A stretch of DNA of 64,000 bases from Rhyzopertha dominica (taxonomy: Eukaryota > Arthropoda > Insecta > Coleoptera > Bostrichidae): the NCBI GenBank assembly GCA_025024175.1, contig QCXZ01000003.1, forward strand, positions 20,728,392 to 20,792,391, read 5' to 3'. Of this stretch, positions 24,301 to 34,578 are shown one piece after another. The notes under the pieces are model-generated. The model saw only the letters and a list, made by a program, of their open reading frames with translations, did not search any database and had not been told where the DNA came from. The position numbers and the translations under genes were made by a program. Each line of letters opens with the position of its first letter. Positions within the stretch are counted from its first letter, which is position 1.

Positions 24301-27300
24301 CTGCTTTAACTTTTGCATCCTCCTCCGGCTCTGCAGTAGCCGCCCTTCTAAGTCTTTTCTCCTCTTGTTCTGTTTGGGAAGAATTTTTCAATGTTTCCTT
24401 TGGAACTCGAACTACAGTCATCGTACCGTTGCCGTCTGTTACGACTCTTTCCTCTTCTTCCGCCTGAATGTCAGATTTTAAATTTCGTGGGTCGAGTGGT
24501 AAGTATAGATCATCTTTTCGCCCGATTATGTCTCTAGAGGGACACTGATCCTGGGGTACACAGACACAGTCGTAATTTTCTGCCCTAGCTGATTCAGAGC
24601 CGAAATACTGCTCACTGTTTATGGAATTGGATTGAACCCCATTAACAGAGAATTCTTTCTTGTATAGATCGGAACTTCCATACGAACCAACCGAGGCACC
24701 TATACTATTGGGTGCGTAAGTTGCTCCAAAGGTGTGGGGTGCGTACTCTTCAGAAACGGGTTTGAGATTTCCAAACGATCCTAACCCGCTTGTCTGAGAA
24801 CCGCCATATCCAGCTATTGATTGTCCTCCATAATTTCCACCGTTAAGTCCACTTACAGGGTTTTTACCAAATCCAAATAATGGACTAAATCCAGAGGAAG
24901 GTTTGTAACTAGAGAACGTGTTGCCCTGCACAGCCTCCGCTGCTGCAGCAACTGCTGCGGGAATAGGACTATTAACAACTACCGTAGCGGGCTTGTTGTC
25001 TCCTAAGTTGTGATGATAGTGATGATGAACGTGTTCTTGTACGCCAGTGCTGGACGTATCGCTGGTTTGAATTGAACCACCTTGGGTATTAAAAATGGCT
25101 TCCACCTTTTTGTCTTTGTAACTGGATGAACCACCCTGATCAAAATCATACGGAGCATTTACTTCATGATATTGCGGAGCTGGGGGAANCGGTTTATTTN
25201 AACTGCTGCTAAAAGCAGGACNATTTACGGNTGGCCTAACCGGGGATCCTGGGTAGTACGGTTTGGAAGGACCGTAACCCCGACGAGGAGGTCCATGAGA
25301 AATTCCATATTTTCCTGGCGCTCCAAATGGTGGTGGCAGAGGCTTTGCAGGGCCATAAGTGCCGCGCACAGGATTTTTCACCGGAATTGTTGGGATAGGC
25401 CTACCAACCGGATTAATAGCAACAGGTTGGGCATAAATCAATTCCTCTGGGGCAATAAATGGACGTTTACCCTCTACCAGCCCTTCTTCGCACTGCAAAG
25501 TAAACATGAGTACAATAAGTACACAAGTCTGTAGATATTTATTTATAGTTAAATTACGCATTCTATGAAACTTCTGAATTTCTAAACCTTATTACATTTA
25601 AGCTATTTAAGCTTGCAACACAATCGCAACCAATTGAACGTATTCATTATCTATCTACTAAACAAATAACTAAAAAAATATTTTCTAGTATCGCATATTG
25701 TATACTGTGTATGGAATCCAAACCAACCTGAATTTTATGACATGCTTGTGAATATTATATCCTAGGGACATTTCCAGAGAATTTTAAGGCGCTGGAGTTA
25801 TACGTTGGTATAGTTTTCTACCAAATATTTTTTTTATTGGAAAGCAGTATAAAGAATTTTAAAATATGTTCGAAAAACTTTCTTATTTAGCGCAAATTTT
25901 GAAAACGCTGTATAATTAAGCCAGACGGTGATTAGTGTTATTTAAACATTCTTATCGGACAATAACGTAAACAGTCCTAGGCTTAAAAATTAGTGATAGC
26001 ATAAATGGATAACGAAAAGTGTTTTCCATTGAAATTAAGTTGAAAAGAGTGTTATGACTGGGAAAGGAAAAAACTATTTCACCTGACCTGGTGTTTTCAA
26101 AACCCAGTAATTAAATAAATGTATGCTAAATATAAAAAACCCTGGTGACTGTATCTTCGATACACGCGTAAGTCTGACGTGGACACTACTACTACTACTA
26201 CTACTACTACGCTACTAACTTATAACAGAACATTAAAAAACCCGACGTTTTAGGAATAATCGGGTCAATAACAATTTTGAAAAACTAAAACGAACGAAAC
26301 GAACACGTTTTAAGTGGTGAGGTTTACAATAAAAATTATAGTATGAATATTTATTTGTAGGTATATTCGTTTTATCATTGCGCAAAATGCGAGAGGCCTG
26401 GAGCTTAATTTTTGAATACCGCAATCAAACTCCGCGATGTTATTTTTATCAGCAATTTCGGGAGGAACACAGCTGATCGATCGATTTAATCGACTTAGGT
26501 GGTGATGAGAGTTAATAACGATTCTTGTAAACAGCGATGTCTTTATGACGAATTCAAAATTTTTAAATTGGTTAAAACCAGGTGCTTCGATCTTGAGCCG
26601 GGAAGTGGCAGGGAATGCACCAATTACCCTTCCCTCTGTATCTGCGCCTCGGATTCCCAGTGGACTCAAACTTAAACACTCATTGAACCATCAGCAATGT
26701 AGGTCTCTGGACTAACCGACAGTACCAACACCAACCTACGACGTAGTTCGTAAAGCCATCGCTAGATGACGCATTGCTAATTTTCATCTAATGACCGGGC
26801 CATTGGCAATGTAGGTTTCTGTATTTACAGACCCTCACCCTAACAACCTATGTCGTAGTTGCTAAAGCCACTGCTAGATGACTCATTACCAGCTTTCACA
26901 AAGTGATCACCAACGTGCGACGTAAAACGTATCCACGTTAGAACTATAAAACTTATGAAGGTATTTCAAAAGTGCTTCTGCTATTTTCTAAAAAAAATGG
27001 GTATACTTTATACACTAAATAGCTACATGACAGTATAACAACGATATTTTCTGGAAATGATCATGAGAGATAATATTAGCGAACTTTTGATTTCCCATAC
27101 AATTTCAGAGTATTCGATATTGATATAAAGTAGGAAGATGCTTACTAGTAGTTTACGTGGTTTTTTGATATCTTATCTTGTCAGCTTGAAAGTAAGCGGT
27201 TGTCATTGTTATCAACATATTGAAGAAATACTGTGCTAATGTATAATTAAGTAAATCCCATTTTAGGCTGTTTAAANACAAGCTTCGGTTGTGTTTTATT

Positions 27301-29084
27301 TCTTGATCAAAAAGTTCTGACAAACGTTTCGACATATAAGTAATTTTCAAAGGGCAACAAAATATACTGCAATAAGATGTGTATTTTGCATATATATTCT
27401 TTGGTTTTCACGTTTTGTTTTACTGGAGCTGTAAAATTAAGAATCTCTGGCTTGCGTCTGAAGTCGAATTTATAGCTTGCGCGTATTGGACGTGGGGATT
27501 GTCGATAACGATAACTATACTCTTAGCATTTGACCTGTTTTTCATCTGTTTGCTGGTGAATGTTAAAACTGGGATCAACTGGACACGTGAGGCACATTTG
27601 TACAATGTGCAGAGATATGTACAATTATTAATATATTGCTAGCCGGTAGTTTAGATATATCGATAAATATCGATATATTGACGACTACACATCGTTAACC
27701 GATATATCGATAGTTATCGGTAATAGCTCTCACTACTAGAGGCTAGCAAAACCTGTGTTTTCGCACAGTATTTTTTAATAATTATAAATTTAAGCTCTAC
27801 GCTATTTCTTTACATATATTTGTGAACACCACATTTTGGTTTCGGGTTTGTTGTGAATAAAGAGGAATCTTATATCAAATTTATTCAACCCACTCTTAAT
27901 GAAAAGATATGTTGTATATCTATCATTTACGGAGGTAGACATACATTGTTTTTATTTATGTTAGCACTGTACAGAATGTTTTGTATTCTAGTGTTGCATT
28001 GTTTTTTTATAATAATATACTTTTGATGCTGTTTAAAAACGATCGGTCGCAACAATTTCGTTAGGTACCCGACCAAAACCGTAAACAAAGCACAATAAAG
28101 AAGCTCGTCCAAGCTATGTAACTATTACTTCAGAATGTTTCAAAATTAGCACACCTTGAAAAATATTTGACTCACTTAGTTCAGATTTGTATTGTACATG
28201 AACTTAGTTTGAGTAGGTTAACGTGGAATAAGACGTTATTGAGATTCCTCCTAAGGACAATAAAAACGAGATCTGCATTACAAAATCAACTAACATTTGT
28301 ATCTTATTATAACATTACATGTGTATATATGAGCAACTGCGTAGTTAATAATAGTAAATTAATGCGATTATTTTAAGATCCTCCTGTCGCACTTCTATAA
28401 GGTAAAATAAACAATGCATAAAAATAATGAAGCCGCAGATTAGCACATCAAACTTCATATATTGAAGAATCTTAAAACATTTTGAATTCGAGTTAAATCG
28501 TGGATTCTTGATTTGTTCTCGACTTTACTACAGTTATGCAATAAATAAATCAATTAACAGGTTGTATGAAAGAAATCTTGCTGTATTTTGGTTCTTTTTC
28601 TACAAATCTTACTAAGTAAGCTTTAAAACATTTTTATGGTACAATTGCAATTGCAATTTTATAGAATGAATTGCGTTTAAAAATGGTACTAAGACATTAA
28701 CTGCCGATAAAAATATTAACCAAATACCTTCATTAGTCCTAAAGTGCAAAGGCGCTCTTTAATAAGATTCCTTGCTTCACCATCATTTCCCTTTTGGAGA
28801 GCTTCTTGCACATTGGGGTCGCTGTATACCTCATCGTAACCATCTAGGTTCCTTCCTTCTCTGGTAGAAACCAACAGTTCATCTATAACTCCTTCAAGTT
28901 CCGTTGTGTTTGCGCTGAAACTCTCTACTTGTTCACTAGGTGCTGTACTTAAATCATCAACTGCGAGATTTCTATCGTCCTCGATAGTGATTTCAGTTTC
29001 CTTGCCGCCCCATTTCCAGTTACTCTCTTGACCTCTGGAAAGTTCAACTAGTGCGAAAATAGCTACTAGTATATAAAGGCGCAT
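17758..29084 (-). CDS. Clip-domain serine protease homologue, five coding exons
   Basis: Joining exons 29084-28728, 25492-24296, 24181-23381, 20981-20686 and 18358-17758 gives one open frame of about 1083 residues. Every junction is GT-AG and the phases agree (0, 0, 0, 2). Order: signal peptide (1-19), acidic N-region, Gly/Pro/Ser-rich low-complexity region, first clip cysteines (about 428-436), Gly/His-rich insert, last clip cysteines (796, 802, 803), then a trypsin-fold domain to the C-terminus. The triad has His (AAHC, about 880) and Asp (NDIAIL, about 930), but the Ser motif reads GDGGGP with Gly at about 1033, so it cannot be an active protease. Such clip-domain homologues (masquerade/PPAF-II type) act as secreted cofactors in insect protease cascades. 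From memory it resembles a highly conserved insect family that includes fly CG8170; I could not check this. The introns are 3235, 114, 2399 and 2327 bp. Confidence 0.9.
18359..20685 (-). other. Intron 3 of the protease homologue
   Basis: I see no exon in it. A G+C-richer patch at about 19960-20330 contains a TGACGTCA palindrome (20006-20013) and an overlapping 100-codon minus-strand ORF that I do not recognise. It may be a repeat or an internal regulatory patch. The rest is AT-rich. Confidence 0.5.
20686..20981 (-). CDS. Protease homologue exon 4: clip-domain end and N-terminal half of the protease fold
   Basis: 98 codons plus two bases. It opens RQAYYGRPNTCGPRHVCC, which supplies the last three clip cysteines, then the linker Cys (about 820) that normally bonds to the protease domain. 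The activation-like site reads NGRIKNPVYVDGD in place of the usual IVGG. It continues with EYPWQVAI, CGGTLI and AAHC (catalytic His). The acceptor is CTTACAG|AGG and the donor AAAAC|GTAAG, which splits a Thr codon that is completed by exon 5. Confidence 0.9.
22792..22833 (-). ncRNA. Hammerhead-ribozyme-like motif (type I layout)
   Basis: Read on the minus strand: stem I 5' arm GCCGTA, core CTGACGA, stem II GACTT-AAT-AAGCC, core GAAAC, a two-base loop, then GTC (cleavage side), and stem I 3' arm CACGGC. Stem I pairs five of six positions (one A-C mismatch) and stem II pairs four of five. Both mismatches are explained by a single G-to-A change each. The very short stem III (AC/GU) is the form described for Penelope-like element and retrozyme hammerheads, which work as dimers. 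It is probably the mark of an old retroelement insertion. Activity is not shown. Confidence 0.55.
22913..23085. mobile_element. Short palindromic MITE
   Basis: About 170 bp with inverted ends. The left arm reads GAGAGCAAGAATCGATG then TGGGCGACTG and CTGTAGGC; the right arm, reversed, reads GGGAGAGCAAATATCCATG then TGGGCGACTG and CTGTAGGC. The arms are about 35-40 bp long with scattered mismatches. No coding capacity. It sits in intron 2 of the protease homologue. Confidence 0.6.
23381..24181 (-). CDS. Protease homologue exon 3: Gly/His-rich insert inside the clip domain
   Basis: 267 codons from acceptor TTTTTCAG|CGCCAA to donor GCGAAG|GTAGGA, phase 0 at both ends. It contains no cysteine. 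It has a Phe/Gly/Pro start (FGISFGLPQQGGGGYP), repeated VSVNPL/ISIQV and VVKPFINLHV segments, a His-rich block (HQHIHHHH), acidic Tyr-rich sequence, and an RKRR site at about residues 767-770 just before the last clip cysteines. The open frame runs 15 codons past the donor to a stop, which is intron read-through. Confidence 0.85.
24296..25492 (-). CDS. Protease homologue exon 2: low-complexity region and first half of the clip domain
   Basis: 399 codons opening at CEEGLVEGKRPF after the acceptor TTTACTTTGCAG. It is rich in Pro, Gly and Ser with a His cluster (HVHHHYHH) and several single N bases that cost four residues near 25189-25231. Near its end DCVCVPQDQC gives the first three clip-domain cysteines, followed by a conserved-looking segment (DLYLPLDPRN, VTDGNGTMTVV) and a KRLRR dibasic site. 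It ends in phase 0 at the donor CCT|GTAAGT. The open frame runs 23 codons upstream of the acceptor and looks like a second signal peptide, but exon 1 makes that unnecessary. Confidence 0.85.
26689..26925. repeat. Two-copy tandem repeat, about 115-120 bp unit
   Basis: Both copies share GCAATGTAGGT, CCTA-GACGTAGT or CCTATGTCGTAGT, AAAGCCA and GCTAGATGA in the same order. The first runs from about 26689 to 26805, the second from about 26810 to 26925. They differ by roughly one base in five. Confidence 0.6.
27636..27749. promoter_or_regulatory. Inverted repeat with three TATCGATA (DRE-like) motifs
   Basis: TTGCTAGCC at 27636-27644 faces GGCTAGCAA at 27741-27749. Between them TATCGATA occurs exactly at 27658-27665, 27668-27675 and 27705-27712. 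TATCGATA is the fly DREF-binding element found in housekeeping promoters. Here it may be a MITE interior or a promoter; no clear gene starts beside it. Confidence 0.45.
28728..29084 (-). CDS. Protease homologue exon 1: signal peptide and acidic N-region
   Basis: 119 codons starting MRLYILVAIFALVELSRGQ, a clear signal peptide with cleavage near residue 19. An acidic, Ser/Thr-rich stretch follows, then an ending that reads IKERLCTLGLMK. The donor is AAG|GTATTT in phase 0. The next exon begins with Cys, so the junction reads GLMK-CEEG, a plausible conserved motif. The start codon lies two bases downstream of a good acceptor (TTTTTTGTTGCAG|AC), which implies at least one upstream non-coding exon. 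This exon is the proper N-terminus: the hydrophobic stretch that runs into exon 2 from 25561 is intron read-through. Confidence 0.85.
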
Positions 29085-29219
29085 GTCTGCAACAAAAAAT
29101 TAAACAATAATTACACAATATCAACATTAGATATCTGGGATTATTTAGTATTCCATAATTTGAAAACTGCCTGCTTCCAGGGAGATTCTCCATTTGCGTT
29201 AGTGTAATTTTGGACCAAA

Positions 29220-29345
29220 ACTGTTTCGGAGCTACTTCTGGAGAAGACACAGACCTGAGTGTCGAAACGTCAAGACCAAACAAGCAACGTGGGAACCAGC
29301 CCCGAAAACATATAATCGACGAGAACCACGTAAGCCTTCAAACCA
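29220..29345 (+). repeat. Dispersed repeat with hammerhead-like motif, copy 2
   Basis: Shares GTGTCGAAACGTCAAG and AACGTGGGAACCAGCCC with 3715-3830. The motif itself (29235-29274) has stem I CTT/AAG, core-like CTGGAGA, perfect stem II GACAC/GTGTC, GAAAC and GTC. One core base is displaced from the consensus CUGANGA. Confidence 0.5.
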
Positions 29346-29665
29346 GAATCGATTTTTGAGAAAACGTTTTAAAATTAAGGGTTAAATGTGGCAGGTTGGC
29401 CCCCTCCCGATCCCCCCAAACATTTATTAAAAAAATGTGCTGATAATTTTAACGGCTTTGATGAAATTATATCAACCGGTTTAAGAGAAATTTTTGAAAA
29501 ACTATTTCTCTTCCCCCATATTTAATTTAAGAGTGAATATCTCAGTAAACGGGCGTTAGTTAAAAAAAGGTTATAGTGTAAAATAGTATTATTTTTACAC
29601 CAGTTTTCAGATTCCGAGAGGTTGCCCACATAATGCGAGACACCTTGTATAGGAGAAATATAAAA
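29340..29665. repeat. Single arm of a foldback family (related to 31930-32985)
   Basis: Shares TTATATCAACCGGTTTAAGAG, TTTCTCTTCC, AATATCTCAGTA and CACCAGTTTTCAGATTCCG with the right arm at 32650-32985, ending GGTTGCCCACATAATGCG in both. Confidence 0.7.
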
Positions 29666-31020
29666 TAAATTTTAATAGCGGTTTTTTCTTGCACTGATTA
29701 TGGCTATTCAAGTCACAGCCAAAATCAATGAATTTTGTATTATTTTGAAACAGATGTGTACTGGTGTTAGGGCCACGATTGTTTTATAAATAACATATTA
29801 TTTATTTATCAAGCATTGGGTGGTTCTACTTCGCGATGGGTCAGTACATAGTGTTAAATTATTCTCAGAAACATTGAGCAAAAATCACCAACACGTTTCT
29901 ATCATACTTCATAGTGTTCAAAAAGTAATACTTACATATATACACATATCGTAATTGACTTGATTAGTGCTTAAACTTTTGATTATAAGATTAATTATTT
30001 GTGTGGGTCTATAATTTATAATAAAGCTCCGCCTGTTTTAAAACCTACGTCCCGCCACTGCCTCTTGCAAAACCCAATGATGTTTTTCAAGAGAAAGTAT
30101 CTACGGCCAACTAAGGCAGATGGCGTTAATGTAAAGGCGTTGTTTGGGACGACCAGTAACTTTCTCCATTCATTGTCTCAGGTGTCATGGTCACTGGTTC
30201 ATTGTCACTGGTGTAAAAGAAAGTCAAAGTTTCCTGCAGTTTATCGATAAATTCTCTTGAGTAAAGAAATAACTTTATATAAAGGAAATTAATTGCTTTT
30301 GATAAAAACAAATCAACCCTGATGGATACGTATCGTGCAGCAATGAAAATAAAAAACCGTTTATAGGTATTGTGACTGATTAATTGAACTTCGTTGTTTA
30401 CGGTAAACTTAAATATACATCTTCTTAACTTATGCATGTATAATATAATCGCGAATTAAATAAAATAACTTCTCCAATTCACTTTAAGCATATAGAGCAA
30501 ACTTTATGCTTCATTTGCTTATATGCTGATGGTAATTGGAAGCATGAGACATAATATTATAAAGTGTGCTATAGTTTTCATGCATAAAAAACCAATGTTT
30601 ATTGGAAAAAGTAAGTCTATAACGACTTGTATGTTTTTGAAGCGTTAAGCTTATTTTTGGAGAAATGTATAATTGAATTAGGACTAGAAGTATTCTTATC
30701 CGTGTAAGAGGTACATAATATATGGCTGCTACTTTCACCAAAACACAAGATAAGCATTATGAAAACAGTGTTTTTTCAAAATACCATAGGTATAGAACAT
30801 GTATTGACATCAAAGCTACGTTTTAGATACTTGGTACTTTTATTGGTACACTATATGTATTTATAATGAATGACCTTAAAATACATAGACCCACGCAAAA
30901 TTATGGTGAAATTTAGCAATCTAACTGACAGCTCTCTGAATTTTGCTTAATTTATGCTCTTCTTACTTTTTTTACTATTGTGTTATTAAAAAGAGTTCAC
31001 AAGCTATATCAATTAGTATG
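29666..31020. other. No gene seen
   Basis: Probably part of the 5' intron of the protease homologue if the non-coding exon near 31041 is real. ORFs here are short and unrecognised. Confidence 0.4.
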
Positions 31021-31040
31021 TATAATAAACAGTTACTTAC

Positions 31041-31180
31041 TTGTGCTAGACATTTATCTTTGAAGACACACTGCACCACTACTAAACTTTTGGTTTTCAC
31101 CGGTCTGTTATAATTTATTAAGAAATGGTGGGACGTTTGCCGTACACTTTCTCCCGTCCAAGAACGCTGATGCTCTCTGT
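31041..31180 (-). promoter_or_regulatory. Candidate 5' non-coding exon and promoter of the protease homologue
   Basis: On the minus strand a strong donor (CACAA|GTAAGTAAC) lies at 31041/31040, about 2 kb upstream of the acceptor at 29087-29088 that precedes the start codon. An AT-rich TTAATAAATTATAA block about 30-40 bases further upstream (near 31115) could serve as a TATA-like element. The exon length and the link to the gene are inferred, not seen; a transcript would settle it. Confidence 0.35.
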
Positions 31181-31929
31181 TTACCACGGCAACGTGGTGG
31201 TGATCTTATTTATAAAGACATTTGCGATGCACTCATACGAAGAGAATACAGGTAGGGGTATTACTGGAAAATTGGAATTAAGACAAGGATGTGAGTTCTT
31301 CGAACGATATTGCACAAGAACTGCTACACCTTTTTCTGGAGGTTTTAGTTGTATTGATATACAAACAAAATCTAAGTAAAAAACGCACTGGCAATATTTT
31401 TGGACTAAATAATATAAAAACGGCAACTAATAAGCATTAATCCAAAATGTACACAATATACGTCGTACAGTAGGATGTGAAACTAATAAAATGAAAACTA
31501 AGCACGCAGAATACGTTTAGCTCAAACATTATTGCTTGTTAAAATCGTATATATTAAAATAATCTGTCAAAACCGTATTTTAAAATATTGGGGTGGCCAG
31601 TTTTGTAGAGGAAATAAGATTTTATTGTTTTCGTTAAAGATGTAGTCAGTGACAGGCAATATAGTCTAGACTGACTGCATAATATTATGTACAGAAGTAC
31701 CGTAAGCAGCAACGCTTAATCGTGCAAACTACAACGAACTAACGAAACTTGCTGTTTTATTTTATTTTATTAAAGAATAGTTATATTTTATGTAAATATA
31801 AATTAAGAAAGCATTATTGAGTCGTGATATAACAATGTAACTATAATATTTCAATTAATATAGAAATAAAATGCTAATCATTTATAACTAGCTAATGCTT
31901 GCTTTTGTCCCGACATCGCCCCTTATCCT

Positions 31930-32985
31930 TTATAAACCATGAAAACTGGTGCAAAATAACACTATTGTATAGTATAACTTTTTTTGAAATAACGGCCGCC
32001 TACTGAGGCATTGACTTTTAATATGGTGGAAGAGAATCAGTTTTTCAAAAATATCTCTTAGACCAGTTGATATAATTTCATCATAATAATTTTTTTAATA
32101 ACTGATTTGGGGATGGACGGAAGGGGCCAACCCCCCCCCCCGCCATTTTAACGCTTAACTTTAAAACGGTTGAGTATTTTTTTCAAAAATATACATTATT
32201 TTAATCTTTGGGTCTTGTAAACAAAAAAAGATACTCTTTGTTTATGAGGTTAAAATTGACCCTTTCTGAGAAAATTTCGGTTGAATGTTAGGATTCCCAT
32301 TTTCACTGCTTGACCAAATATTTTTTTATCAAATTGGCCGTGATAAATAGCAAAAGTCTGTTAGATGCCACTATTACATAGACAATTTGACAATATTTTA
32401 CATTATTTGCTGCAAAAATTCTGAAATAATAATAATAATTCATATAAGTGAGTACGCATGCCATGAATGAATATTCCATATTCCATTATTATTATATCAG
32501 AATTTTTTACAAATTTGCGTGATGAGAATCCTAACATTCAACTACAAATTTCTAGGAAAGGGTCAATTTTAGCCGCATGAACAAGGAGTACCTATCTATT
32601 TTTGATTACAAGGCCCAAAGATTAAAAAACACATATTTTTGAATAAAATACTTAACCATATTAAAAGTAAGGGTTAAAATGTGGTGGGTTTTTAGGGGTC
32701 AGAAAAGGGCCACTTCCAACCTCCAAAAATATTTATTTAAAAATTGTGCGCATCATTTTAACGGCTTCCACTTCAAATAATAATAGCCAAAATTTGATGA
32801 AATTATATCAACCGGTTTAAGAGATATTTTTTAAAAACTGTTTCTCTTCCGCCATGTATAAGAGTCAATATCTCAGTAGGCGGGGGTTATTTCAAAAAAC
32901 GTTGTACTGTAAATTGTGTTAGTTTTGCACCAGTTTTCAGATTCCGAGAGGTTGCCCACATAATGCGGGATACTCTGTATATGCA
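31930..32985. mobile_element. Foldback element, about 1 kb
   Basis: The left arm (about 31930-32290) is the inverse of the right arm (about 32510-32985). Mirrored blocks include GAAAACTGGTGCAAAA, GGAAGAGAA, GTTGATATAATTTCATC, AGATTAAA or TTTAATCTTTGG, and GAAAGGGTCAATTTTA. The outer right end reads GATACTCTGTATA; the left end is eroded. No coding sequence. Confidence 0.7.
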
Positions 32986-33012
32986 TGAAAAAATTATTAA
33001 TGTTGCTTTCAG

Positions 33013-33258
33013 CAAGCATATATGGGTCAAAGACACTTGAATAATATAGCGGGATTTCTTGATTATGCAATAGCTCGAAGCGTAATCGAAAGTGAAGCCG
33101 GCGCGTACATACAAACCGCTGGCATGGACCTGCATCCGAAACTCGAGTTGGAAATTCCAGTTAGTAATCGTGTAAGAGGTCAACGTCAAGTAAACACGCT
33201 CTTGTTAAACGTAATGCCGTTTGGGTCGAATAATGATATATCGATACCTATAGAATAA
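33013..33258 (+). CDS. Orphan terminal exon of an unrecognised protein
   Basis: Follows a good acceptor (TGTTGCTTTCAG) and reads QAYMGQRHLNNIAGFLDY... to SNNDISIPIE and a stop. Its balanced residue composition and higher G+C stand out from the surrounding repeats. No cysteine, no membrane segment and no known motif that I recognise. It directly abuts the outer end of a foldback element (to about 32985), so either the element lies in the last intron or the exon is the remains of a gene. Upstream exons were not found. Confidence 0.4.
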   Translation, partial: QAYMGQRHLNNIAGFLDYAIARSVIESEAGAYIQTAGMDLHPKLELEIPVSNRVRGQRQVNTLLLNVMPFGSNNDISIPIE

Positions 33259-33297
33259 TTGAATTGCTAACTTAAAAAAAGCACATACAAAAGTTAT

Positions 33298-33470
<173 letters not shown>

Positions 33471-33742
33471 TCTTTATTAGGCATATAGCTAATATGAATG
33501 CATATTATGTTTATGTTATATACATTTTTATGATATTATTAAGTTATTTGCTACAGATTTAGGTTTTAATAATTTAAAAAACTAAGATTTTGTATTCTGT
33601 GTTTATAAAAACGCCTTGAAAATGTTTGGTAGATGTTTGTATATGTATATGAACATTTTACTCGAATGGCATATTTGTCAATTGAACTAAAAACCTTTAG
33701 GTCAACTTTATATACAAAAAGTTATTCTGTAAGCAGAAAATT

Positions 33743-34087
33743 AGTGTTCCTGTATAGGGAGGGTATACCGGTATATTACCCAGTAACTGGAGACAATATG
33801 GCTTCCGTTGCAGCAGCGTAGTAAATTGGGGTTATCAAAATGCCAGGTTGTTGCGCACCCAACCGTAAGAATCGGTCAGAGACTGGTTTTAGATTATTTT
33901 GTTAGCCAAAAAATCAAGAGAGAAGAAAAGCACAGGTTCTGTTAATAAAAAGAAGCGATTTGACCACTCGTGAAGTTAGGTCCAAACGTCAAATTATGAA
34001 TTTTTACAGTGTAAGTAGCAAACTTCTCTCCAATTTATTGGAGATAACATGGCGGAAATGACGGTACCCTCCCTATACAGGAACACT
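33743..34087. mobile_element. Small TIR element carrying a THAP exon
   Basis: 345 bp. The left end AGTGTTCCTGTATAGGGAGG matches the inverse of the right end over about 23 bp, and more weakly further in (GGAGA...ATGGC). A broken THAP exon lies inside. Both flanks contain AGAAAATT, which may be the remains of an 8 bp target duplication. Confidence 0.65.
33840..34010 (+). pseudogene. Broken THAP zinc-finger exon
   Basis: Starts MPGCCAPNRKNRSETGFRLF, a typical THAP start (C-x-x-x-C type, here with the second region altered). An in-frame TAG follows, then PKNQERRKAQVLLIKRSDLT, matching the middle of the domain. It ends at a good donor (TTACAGT|GTAAGT). The CxxH half is missing. THAP domains are DNA-binding modules of P, Kolobok and related transposases. 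Confidence 0.6.
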
Positions 34088-34109
34088 AGAAGAAAATTAT
34101 ACACCTGCA

Positions 34110-34330
34110 TACGTCAATTTGACAGCAGGCCCTCACGGCACTCTTTACAGATGGACAAGAACCGACATACATTAATAAAAAGCATGTCTATGCTATGCTG
34201 TCTGCACCGCAACCAACTACAGACAGCATGGCGTACATGACACTAAAACACTAATTAGATATGCTCACGAGCAGACCGGCATCGTTGGTGAATGACGTCA
34301 ACCCGTGTCTTGAGCGATAACTTGATAAGT
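34110..34330. repeat. Dispersed repeat (other copies at 37780-38010 and 9951-10012)
   Basis: The copies share GCATGTCTATGCTATGCTGTC; the two longer ones also share GACAACAGGCCC or GACAGCAGGCCC, CAAGAACCGACATACATTAA and GAATGACGTCA or GATGACGTCA. All are in the same orientation. Confidence 0.7.
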
Positions 34331-34578
34331 ATCATCCTAGGTGACTACATTTTTGCAAAATAGTTTGTAGTCACGGTGTGACGTCATGCGTTAACCGGGC
34401 AAAAATGCCTTCGCCTAGTAAGCATATCTGATTAGTCTTAAATAGTATCATGTATGGTATAGAACAGGTTTTGCCTTTATACCAAATGCTTGGTATGAGT
34501 TTAGTAGGAAATTAGATGACAATGTCATCTGTCAGCATTACACTGATATAAGGTGGTAGATTCTGGTTTTCGTCTTAA

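Larger units (their letters stand above)
25493..28727 (-). other. Intron 1 of the protease homologue
   Basis: Contents seen: a short CTA microsatellite (26184-26210), a two-copy tandem repeat (26689-26925), a cluster of TATCGATA motifs inside an inverted repeat (27636-27749), and open frames on both strands at 27379-27642. The plus-strand frame there would give two hydrophobic segments but has no convincing splice context. A minus-strand ORF at 26310-26669 is unrecognised. No host exon is supported. Confidence 0.5.

Noticed and set aside
26310..26669. 119-codon minus-strand ORF in intron 1
   Set aside because: No recognisable domain and no splice context; adjacent to a tandem repeat.
27379..27642. 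87-codon plus-strand ORF with two hydrophobic stretches
   Set aside because: Both strands are open here, and no splice sites or family motif supports a gene.
31200..31240. TATAAAG with a TCA initiator-like site on the plus strand near 31209
   Set aside because: No plus-strand coding exon follows; the stronger evidence here is a minus-strand donor.
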